Part shown: in pieces, positions 5,433-10,815 of the stretch | Numbering within the stretch: position 1 is the first letter of the stretch | How the letters are laid out: each line of letters opens with the position of its first letter | Assembly: GCA_905373565.1 (NCBI GenBank) | Contig: CAJPTT010000042.1 | Location: 1-10,815, forward strand | From: an uncultured Treponema sp. | GTDB taxonomy: Bacteria > Spirochaetota > Spirochaetia > Treponematales > Treponemataceae | Direction: 5' to 3' | DNA length: 10,815 bases | Program-made: the position numbers and the translations under genes | Notes under the pieces: model-generated | Told to the model about the DNA's origin: nothing | Databases searched by the model: none | Seen by the model: only the letters and a program-made list of their open reading frames with translations

Positions 5433-6871
5433 TTGCCGTACCGATTATCTTGTATCTTATTTTAATGCTTTTTATCGCATTTCAGGTGAATAAAAAAAAG
5501 CGGCTTACTGCCGATTTTGCGGAAGAATACTATATCGGAAGCCGCGATATGGGCGGTGTCGTGCTTGCAATGACCTTAATCGCTACCTACGTCGGGGCGA
5601 GTTCTTTTATCGGCGGGCCGGGCGTTGCCTATAGACTCGGACTCGGCTGGGTACTGCTTGCCTGTATACAAGTTCCGACTGCTTTTTTCACGCTTGGTAT
5701 TTTAGGAAAAAAGCTGGCAATTTTATCGCGGAAGCTGAATGCGGTAACGCTTTTGGATATTCTGCGCGCTCGGTATCAAAGTGATGCAGTTGTCATTTTG
5801 AGCGCATGTATGCTGCTGATTTTTTTTACCGGCGGTATTGTCGCTCAGTTTGTCGGCGGGGCGCGGCTTTTTGAAAGCGTAACAGGAGCACCGTACATTG
5901 TCGGGCTTTCGATATTTGCTGTTGTTGTTATCACCTATACTACAATCGGAGGCTTTCGGGCCGTTGCGCTGACAGATGCTATCCAAAGCTTTGTGATGCT
6001 GCTTGCAACTTTCATTTTGTTCTTTGTTATTCTGAAAAAAGGAAACGGTATGGAATCGATTATGCGCACTATTGCGGAACGGAATCCCGATTTACTCCGG
6101 CCTGATTCCGGCGGGAACATTGCCAAGCCGTTTATTTTGTCATTCTGGGTGCTGGTCGGCGTCGGTATTTTAGGCCTGCCGGCTACGACGGTGCGGTGTA
6201 TGGGTTTTAAAAACACGAAGGCTATGCACCGTGCGATGGTAATCGGTACGTCCGTTGTCGGGATATTGATGCTGGGAATGCACTTGGTCGGGGTGATGGG
6301 GGCAGCTGTAGAGCCTGGTGTTGAGGTCGGCGATAAGATAATTCCGATTTTAGCTCTAAAGCATCTACACCCGCTGTTAGCAGGTATCTTTATCGGCGGG
6401 CCGCTCGCTGCGATTATGTCAACGGTTGACTCGCTGCTGATTATCAGCTCATCTACCATTATAAAAGACCTCTATCTGCACTATATTGAAAAAGATGCCG
6501 CGGAAGAAAAGGTGAAAAAGCTTTCCACATACTGCTCGCTTGGATTCGGAATACTCGTGTTTTTACTGGCAATGCGTCCGCCTGAGCTGCTCGTGTGGAT
6601 TAACCTCTTTGCACTTGCCGGACAGGAAACGCTCTTTTTTGCGCCTATCCTGTTGGGACTGTATTGGAAAAAAGCGAATGCGATGGGCGCTGTTGTTTCT
6701 ATGCTGGCCGGTACCGGTTCGTATCTCTATATTACTATTATGAAAACACCGATCTTCGGGATGCACCCTGTTGTTCCCGCCTTGGTGATTGCTCTGATTA
6801 CTTTTTATTTCGGAACGAAATTCGGCAAAGAACCGAAGCAGGAAACGTTGGATGTTTTTTTTGGGGACTAG
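5426..6871 (+). CDS. panF: Sodium/pantothenate symporter PanF
   Basis: PanF is an inner-membrane transporter of the sodium:solute symporter family that takes up pantothenate with Na+. The 481-residue length matches E. coli PanF (about 483). Recognisable blocks: EEYYIGSRDMGGVVLAMTL (about 34-52), TYVGASSFIGGPGVAYRLGL (about 54-73), ILGKKLAILSRKLNAVTLLD, AQFVGGARLFE, GGFRAVALTDAIQ, SFWVLVGVGILGLPATTVRC, AIMSTVDSLLIISSSTIIKD and FGMHPVVPAL. About a dozen hydrophobic segments are visible. AGGAGG (5413-5418) lies seven bases before ATG 5426, inside yhdT. Its neighbours coaX and coaBC use its substrate, supporting pantothenate over proline or other solutes. The gene is last in its operon and convergent with the PASTA gene. 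Confidence 0.94.
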   Translation: MLIAVPIILYLILMLFIAFQVNKKKRLTADFAEEYYIGSRDMGGVVLAMTLIATYVGASSFIGGPGVAYRLGLGWVLLACIQVPTAFFTLGILGKKLAILSRKLNAVTLLDILRARYQSDAVVILSACMLLIFFTGGIVAQFVGGARLFESVTGAPYIVGLSIFAVVVITYTTIGGFRAVALTDAIQSFVMLLATFILFFVILKKGNGMESIMRTIAERNPDLLRPDSGGNIAKPFILSFWVLVGVGILGLPATTVRCMGFKNTKAMHRAMVIGTSVVGILMLGMHLVGVMGAAVEPGVEVGDKIIPILALKHLHPLLAGIFIGGPLAAIMSTVDSLLIISSSTIIKDLYLHYIEKDAAEEKVKKLSTYCSLGFGILVFLLAMRPPELLVWINLFALAGQETLFFAPILLGLYWKKANAMGAVVSMLAGTGSYLYITIMKTPIFGMHPVVPALVIALITFYFGTKFGKEPKQETLDVFFGD

Positions 6872-6960
6872 CCCCCATTAACAGATGCAGGGAGATTTCT
6901 AAGAAGTTTAAGGACGCAGACAAAGGTTCTCAAAGTTGTGCATTACAGCCCCACCACCGC

Positions 6961-7953
6961 TTATTCCGCTGTATTAGCGCCTACCGTTTCGGTGTAAACC
7001 TCTTTGTTAAGCACTTCCAGTGAAAGCTTTGTTCCTTCCGGCACGGTGTATGGTACGGAACATGCGCCGCCCGGATGCCGGAATGAGGTAAGGAGATCCT
7101 TATCCCCGTTGGGATACGCCGCATAGAGCGAAACGGTAAAGGGGTAGGGAAACTCTGCTAATGTTGCTTTGAGGATACCGGACACCATGCCGTTTGCCGA
7201 CTCCGGCAGGGAAACGGTCAGTGTTACCGGAGAAAATACCGGAACTTCGTTCTGTGCTGCGGTGCTTTGCCGTTGTACGGTAATATCCGTTCCCGTGGCG
7301 CTGCCTGCTGTAAAAGCAAAGGTTACCGCAGCTCTCTGCATTACCTGATAGATTTTTTTTAGATCGGCGCCGGCCATATCGGGAACTTGGGTCGTTTCCG
7401 CTTGCGTTCCCTTGCTTACCACAAAGGTCAGCTCCATATTATTCGAAATCGGTGTTCCCGCTGCGGGTTCCTGCTCAAGGATGGTTCCTGCAGGTTCGGC
7501 GCTGTATTGCGTCAAATACGGCTGTTTAATCCGGATGTATTGACGGCTGCCGGAGGTAAACAGCTCCCGTATCCGATTTTGCACATCTTCGATGTTCTCT
7601 CCGATATAGTTCTGGACCGTATCGATAACAGTCCCTTGACTTACCACCAGCTCGATCCGCTTACCTCCTTTGACGATAGCTCCCGGGCTGGGATCCTGTT
7701 CGAGGATAAGCCCTTTTTCGTCCGCTTTTTGAGAATAGCGGAGCTGAATGCGCGGATAGAGTTCACGCGCCTGCAAATCGAGCAGCGCTTCGGGTAAATC
7801 TTTACCGACAACATTCGGCACCATCACCTGTTCGGCACTTTTTAACGAAATAAAAAAGACCAGCGTCGAAACCGCAACAAAAACGATGAGCATCACCAAC
7901 GATGTAATAACAATTGTTTTTCCGTTTCCGCTGATATCATCACCTACACTCAT
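6961..7953 (-). CDS. Membrane-anchored PASTA-domain protein without a kinase domain
   Basis: The 330-residue protein has a short cytoplasmic N-terminus, one membrane segment (about 13-36), then three PASTA-type repeats facing the periplasm: about 42-107 (VPNVVGKDLPEAL...ILEQDPSPGAIVKGG), 109-182 (ILEQEPAAGTPI) and 187-250 (VPDMAGADLKKIY, more diverged). Residues 255-330 form an unassigned, probably beta-rich tail. PASTA domains bind peptidoglycan fragments or unlinked muropeptides in PknB-type kinases and some penicillin-binding proteins. Here neither a kinase nor a transpeptidase domain is present, so a wall-sensing or scaffolding role is only an inference. It is the last gene after def and fmt, 51 bases downstream of fmt. 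AAGGA (7964-7960) precedes the ATG by six bases. A hairpin lies in the gap. Confidence 0.88.
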   Translation of the reverse strand: MSVGDDISGNGKTIVITSLVMLIVFVAVSTLVFFISLKSAEQVMVPNVVGKDLPEALLDLQARELYPRIQLRYSQKADEKGLILEQDPSPGAIVKGGKRIELVVSQGTVIDTVQNYIGENIEDVQNRIRELFTSGSRQYIRIKQPYLTQYSAEPAGTILEQEPAAGTPISNNMELTFVVSKGTQAETTQVPDMAGADLKKIYQVMQRAAVTFAFTAGSATGTDITVQRQSTAAQNEVPVFSPVTLTVSLPESANGMVSGILKATLAEFPYPFTVSLYAAYPNGDKDLLTSFRHPGGACSVPYTVPEGTKLSLEVLNKEVYTETVGANTAE

Positions 7954-7972
7954 ACTTAATCCTTATAGGTAT

Positions 7973-7996
7973 CTCTAAAAATTGCAGTTTTTAGAG
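7973..7996 (-). other. Perfect 9-bp hairpin between fmt and the PASTA gene
   Basis: CTCTAAAAA (7973-7981) and TTTTTAGAG (7988-7996) are exact inverted repeats around a 6-base loop. No T-run follows on either strand, so it is not a standard terminator. In a def-fmt-PASTA transcript it would lie just upstream of the PASTA ribosome site and could act as an RNase boundary, separating expression of the third gene. Confidence 0.5.
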
Positions 7997-8004
7997 GTTC
8001 TCGA

Positions 8005-8982
8005 TTATGTTTCCGGAAGAGACCGGAGCGTTGTTCCGATAAAGCCGGCCGCCCCGTTTAAAAAATCCTTCCATGGCATTGCTTTTTTTGTTTCCTTCTG
8101 GAGTATCTGTACCGCTAAAATACCCTTTCCCGTTTGTACCAATACACCTTCCCGTTTATCAATGCCGAGTACCAGTCCCGGAGTTTCGGGAGATTCCGCC
8201 GCTGCGGTTCCCGTATACGGATGAGCCTGTATAATAGAAAGTTTTGAACCCATCCAATAGGTAAAGGTTCCCGGCCACGGTGTATAGGCGCGTATTTTCC
8301 GGTCTATTGCGACAGCATCGTCTTGCCAGCACAGTAATCCGCTGTCTTTTTCCAACAGCGTACAATAGGTTGCCGCTGCATGATTTTGCGGCGTTGCGGT
8401 GACGGAACCCGTTTCTACCGTTTTAAGCGCTTGCACGATGAGTGAAGCGCCGAGCTCTGCACAGCGGGTTAAGAGCGTTTCGGTAGTATCGGACGGTTCA
8501 ACCGGCAGCTCTTTTTGAATGATGATGTCGCCCGCATCCATTTCCTGCGCCATATACTGAACGGTTACACCGGTTGTGCTATCTCCTGCAAGGATTGCTG
8601 CGGGTACCGGACTCGGCCCTCGCCAGCGGGGCAGCAGGGACGGATGAATATTGAGCGCACCGTGCGGAAATAAAGCTAACGTCTTCGGGCCGAAAATCTT
8701 TCCATATGCAAAACATACCATTATATCCGGCCGGAGCGCCGCTACGGCTTCACGGAAGTTTGTGTTTAATTTCTCCGGTGTAAAGACCGGTACCTCTTGA
8801 GCGATGATGCCGCGTTCTTTTAGTTCGGCAACCGCCTGCGCTATCGCAGCGTCCGCATATTTTTTACCGCGTCCGACACGGGCGGGCGGAGCCGTTAACA
8901 CGCCGGCAAGAGGATAGGTCTTTGCTATTGCTTGCAAGGCCGGGATTGCGCACTCAGGGGTTCCGGCAAAAAAAACGTTCAT
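8005..8982 (-). CDS. fmt: Methionyl-tRNA formyltransferase
   Basis: Fmt transfers a formyl group from 10-formyl-tetrahydrofolate to Met-tRNA(fMet), making the initiator used in bacterial translation. The 325 residues (family about 310-320) start with FFAGTPECAIPAL (4-16), then a basic tRNA-contact loop RVGRGKKYAD (35-44). The formyltransferase active site is complete: Asn111 and His113 in NIHPSLLPRWRGPSP (111-125) and Asp149 in QEMDAGDII (146-154). AYTPWPGTFTYW begins the C-terminal beta-barrel domain that binds tRNA. The start codon overlaps the def stop by one base (TAATG), and no Shine-Dalgarno sequence is visible, so translation probably depends on re-initiation after def. Confidence 0.96.
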   Translation of the reverse strand: MNVFFAGTPECAIPALQAIAKTYPLAGVLTAPPARVGRGKKYADAAIAQAVAELKERGIIAQEVPVFTPEKLNTNFREAVAALRPDIMVCFAYGKIFGPKTLALFPHGALNIHPSLLPRWRGPSPVPAAILAGDSTTGVTVQYMAQEMDAGDIIIQKELPVEPSDTTETLLTRCAELGASLIVQALKTVETGSVTATPQNHAAATYCTLLEKDSGLLCWQDDAVAIDRKIRAYTPWPGTFTYWMGSKLSIIQAHPYTGTAAAESPETPGLVLGIDKREGVLVQTGKGILAVQILQKETKKAMPWKDFLNGAAGFIGTTLRSLPET

Positions 8983-9503
8983 TATGCACGCGCCCGCTTT
9001 TTTGCTTCACGCTGTTTTTTGCGTTCTTGCTGTTGAGTGAACTTTGCAATGAGGTTATCTCGTTCTTTTTCGGATAACCGATCGATAAAAAGGACTCCTT
9101 CAAGATGGTCATACTCATGCTGGATAACCCGCGCGAGTAAACCGGTCGCTTCTATCGTCCTGCGCCGTCCATTCATATCCTGATATTGCACGGTAACGGC
9201 TTCGGGGCGGACAACGTCCGCATACATTTTAGGGATGCTTAAACAACCTTCTTCATAGCTGCATTGCTTTTCCGAAGTGCCGACAATGAGCGGATTAATG
9301 AATACCCGTTCAATGCCGTCATCGATTTTTACGATAAAAAGTCTTACATTTTTTCCTATTTGAGGCGCCGCCAAACCGATACCTTTATCCTCATCCATCG
9401 TTATAAACATTTCCCGTATCAGTTCATGCAAGGCTCTATCAATATGTTCTACCGGCTTTGAGGGCTGCCGGAGCGTTTCTTCACCTAAATACAGTACCTT
9501 CAT
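8982..9503 (-). CDS. def: Peptide deformylase
   Basis: Def is the metal-dependent (usually Fe2+) enzyme that removes the N-formyl group from nascent proteins at the ribosome. All three signature motifs are present in 173 residues: GIGLAAPQIG (41-50, Gln48), EEGCLSIP (84-91, metal ligand Cys87) and HEYDHLEGVLFIDRL (129-143, metal ligands His129 and His133, catalytic Glu130). The EGCLS motif with MYADVVRP following it fits the bacterial housekeeping type. The C-terminal tail is strongly basic (KKQREAKKRARA), suited to ribosome binding. It pairs functionally with fmt, joined by TAATG. No Shine-Dalgarno sequence precedes the ATG; a sigma-70 promoter ends eight bases upstream, suggesting a leaderless or nearly leaderless message. 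No in-frame upstream start exists, because a stop codon precedes. Confidence 0.96.
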   Translation of the reverse strand: MKVLYLGEETLRQPSKPVEHIDRALHELIREMFITMDEDKGIGLAAPQIGKNVRLFIVKIDDGIERVFINPLIVGTSEKQCSYEEGCLSIPKMYADVVRPEAVTVQYQDMNGRRRTIEATGLLARVIQHEYDHLEGVLFIDRLSEKERDNLIAKFTQQQERKKQREAKKRARA

Positions 9504-9511
9504 CGCGCATC

Positions 9512-9540
9512 ATAGTACAAAATTTATGCCGTGCGGTCAA
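9512..9540 (-). promoter_or_regulatory. Probable sigma-70 promoter of def-fmt-PASTA
   Basis: On the minus strand TTGACC (9540-9535; 5/6), a 17-base spacer and TACTAT (9517-9512; 4/6). Eight bases separate the -10 from the ATG at 9503, so the 5' leader would be about 0-4 bases. The pair is well spaced and lies exactly where a promoter is needed. Confidence 0.6.
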
Positions 9541-9619
9541 TGTATTTATTCGTGTGGAGACTTTAATACCCGCCGTTTTCGGCAACGCTCTGCATCGAGG
9601 TTGTTGATTTTAGGAAAAA

Positions 9620-9681
9620 GGTAATAGCATCAGACACCATTATTCTGCGGGAATATTCAAAAAATATCTGATGTTATTACC
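9620..9681. repeat. 62-bp palindromic element (copy B, short relative of 1939-2079)
   Basis: Outer arms 9620-9634 and 9667-9681 pair over 15 bp with one wobble (GGTAATAGCATCAGA with TCTGATGTTATTACC). An inner hairpin ATATT/AATAT (9653-9667) has a CAAAAA-type loop like that of copy A; it competes with the outer stem for the last base. GCATCAGAC (9627-9635) and ATTATTCTGCGGG (9639-9651) are shared exactly with copy A, but the left half of copy A's inner stem and its centre are missing. Both arms carry matching changes relative to copy A. It lies in the def/recG divergent region. Confidence 0.72.
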
Positions 9682-9714
9682 CTGCCATATATCTCGCCGT
9701 AAGGCTTTTTCTTG

Positions 9715-9723
9715 TGGTATACT
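9715..9723 (+). promoter_or_regulatory. Extended -10 promoter immediately upstream of recG
   Basis: TGGTATACT (9715-9723) is an extended -10: TG, one base, then TATACT (5/6). No good -35 is seen at 9694-9701, which extended -10 promoters can tolerate. Six bases separate it from ATG 9730, so transcription should start at or next to the start codon. Confidence 0.5.
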
Positions 9724-9729
9724 GCGCCT

Positions 9730-10815
9730 ATGCTGATTGGAGAAATTCAAACGCCCGTGTCAAACTTGTATGGGGCGGGGAAAACAACTGTTGAACAACT
9801 GAGCCGGCTGGGGGTCTCGACGGTCGGTGATCTACTGCGGCTCTGGCCGCGCGCATGGGAAGACCGCAGCAGGTATAATACGCTCAGCGAATGGAATACA
9901 TTTCATAAATTGAATGTTCCGGTGAGGGTTATGGATCAGCAATGGTTCGGCTACGGGCGTATGAAAACGCTCAAGTTGATTGTCTGCGATTCGGAAGGTG
10001 TTCGCGGCGAGCTCGCGTGCTTTAACCGCCCTTTTTTAGAGAAAGCATTTCCGGAAGGTACAAAGGCGCTGGTCTACGGAAGTTTTTCCGTTAAATACGG
10101 ATCTATCCAATCGAGTTCGTTCGATATAGAACAATACGATACGGCGGAGCGCCGTGTTTTGCCGGTATATCCGCTGACGCAGGGATTAACACAGACAAAA
10201 CTGCGCAAGCTCATCGAGCAGGCGCTCAATTCGTATGCGCGGGGAATCGATTCCGAGCTTCCCGCCGAGGTATTAAACAAATACGGCTACCCCGATAAAA
10301 GAACCGTGCTGTTTGCAATGCACCGCCCCGCTTCCATGCAAGAGGCGGAAAACGCCCGCACCGCGCTCATCTTTGAGGAGTTCTTCCTCTACGAAGCGGC
10401 TGTCGGTATGCGTGCGCTTGAGCGGCGCGGTGTACTGCCGCGTACGCCGGGGGCAAGCGGCAAAACAGCTATAGACAATCAGGACGCAAATACCGGCGGT
10501 GATGGAGGTAAGGGGGGGGAAGCAAGCGGTCAAGCAACAGAAGATGGGCAAGCAACAGCGGCACAGGCAGGTGCGGCTCAACCGACGACGGCACTGCAGT
10601 ACGCATACAGCCCGCTGCAAAAGGAGCTGCTTGCACGTCTGCCGTTTACGCTTACCGCAGACCAGCAAGCCGTTACCGCAGAGATTAACGCCGACCTCGA
10701 CGGAACGGCGCCTGCCGCCCGCCTTATTCAGGGTGATGTCGGTTCTGGAAAAACTCTTGTTGCGTTTTTAGCCTGCTTAAAAGTAATAGAGGGCGGCGGA
10801 CAGGCGGCGCTGATG
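9730..10815 (+). CDS. recG: ATP-dependent DNA helicase RecG (N-terminal part, cut by window end)
   Basis: RecG remodels stalled replication forks and Holliday junctions. The 362 visible codons run open to the window edge. Residues 1-90 hold the start of the wedge/OB region: LSRLGVSTVGDLLRLWPRAW followed by EDRS. VLPVYPLTQGLTQTKLRKLI lies near 140-160, then the family pattern for the linker helix, RTALIFEEFFLYEAAVGMRA. LPFTLTADQQAV leads into the helicase core, and Walker A is GDVGSGKT (335-342). DEAD-box and later motifs lie beyond the window. Residues about 239-290 are a Gly/Ala/Gln/Thr-rich insert not usual in RecG, containing an 8-G run. ATG 9730 has no Shine-Dalgarno sequence, but the protein begins as expected and an extended -10 lies six bases upstream. 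The gene is divergent from def. Confidence 0.93.
   Translation, partial: MLIGEIQTPVSNLYGAGKTTVEQLSRLGVSTVGDLLRLWPRAWEDRSRYNTLSEWNTFHKLNVPVRVMDQQWFGYGRMKTLKLIVCDSEGVRGELACFNRPFLEKAFPEGTKALVYGSFSVKYGSIQSSSFDIEQYDTAERRVLPVYPLTQGLTQTKLRKLIEQALNSYARGIDSELPAEVLNKYGYPDKRTVLFAMHRPASMQEAENARTALIFEEFFLYEAAVGMRALERRGVLPRTPGASGKTAIDNQDANTGGDGGKGGEASGQATEDGQATAAQAGAAQPTTALQYAYSPLQKELLARLPFTLTADQQAVTAEINADLDGTAPAARLIQGDVGSGKTLVAFLACLKVIEGGGQAALM
10512..10519 (+). repeat. 8-G homopolymer inside the recG coding sequence
   Basis: Eight consecutive G bases encode part of Lys-Gly-Gly-Glu in the low-complexity insert of RecG. Such runs are prone to slippage, and a one-base change would shift the frame before the helicase core. 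Close by, CAAGCAACAG occurs at 10531-10540 and again at 10549-10558. Confidence 0.8.

Noticed and set aside
5935..6459. 174-codon minus-strand reading frame inside panF
   Set aside because: It is a shadow of panF: fully contained, Pro/Ser/Ile-rich without motifs, and panF is a clear full-length family member.
6862..6960. Possible terminator between convergent panF and the PASTA gene
   Set aside because: TGGGG/CCCCA around 6862-6876 forms a short stem over the panF stop, but the T-run is upstream of it, not downstream. Nothing else in the 89-base gap forms a terminator.
9572..9583. GCCG-TTTT-CGGC hairpin upstream of def
   Set aside because: Only four base pairs, no T-run, and no related copy in the window; easily explained by chance.

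Overview
The window looks like ordinary chromosome from a spirochaete, most probably a Treponema species. This rests on gene content and protein character: FlgF and FlgG paralogues followed by a short FlgJ-type rod-binding protein with no muramidase domain, a def-fmt-PASTA protein cluster, and treponeme-like CoaBC and CoaX. Genus is an inference from memory; species cannot be read from the sequence. No phage, transposase, CRISPR array or defence gene was found.

Layout. Positions 1-32 hold the 5' part of a minus-strand tRNA, probably tRNA-His, cut off before its anticodon. Plus-strand flagellar rod genes flgF (203-1018) and flgG (1088-1882) follow and end at a very clear intrinsic terminator (1892-1926). 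A 141-bp nested palindrome (1939-2079) sits between that terminator and the flgJ-like gene (2101-2664). Facing it is coaBC on the minus strand (2691-4025). A perfect 2 x 103-bp tandem duplication (4138-4343) carries two copies of a likely promoter. It leads into a tight plus-strand operon: coaX (4369-5148), a yhdT-like small membrane gene (5151-5432) and panF (5426-6871). Facing panF is a minus-strand cluster that reads def (9503-8982), fmt (8982-8005), PASTA protein (7953-6961). A 226-bp divergent intergenic region with a short relative of the 1939-2079 palindrome separates def from recG (9730 to the window end, partial).

How the genes work together. FlgF and FlgG build the proximal and distal rod of the periplasmic flagellum, and the FlgJ-type protein is the likely rod-assembly partner. 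PanF imports pantothenate, CoaX phosphorylates it, and CoaBC adds cysteine and decarboxylates to 4'-phosphopantetheine, so uptake and the first three steps of coenzyme A synthesis lie side by side. Fmt formylates initiator Met-tRNA and Def removes the formyl group from nascent proteins; they share a TAATG junction.

Most worth a second look: the two related palindromes at 1939-2079 and 9620-9681, whose stems differ by compensatory base-pair changes; the perfect duplication of the coaX promoter region; promoters of def and recG so close to their ATGs that both messages look leaderless; and a low-complexity insert in RecG carrying an 8-G run. I did not find a convincing new multi-gene system. 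The coding content is core housekeeping, and the unexplained signal lies in the intergenic repeats.
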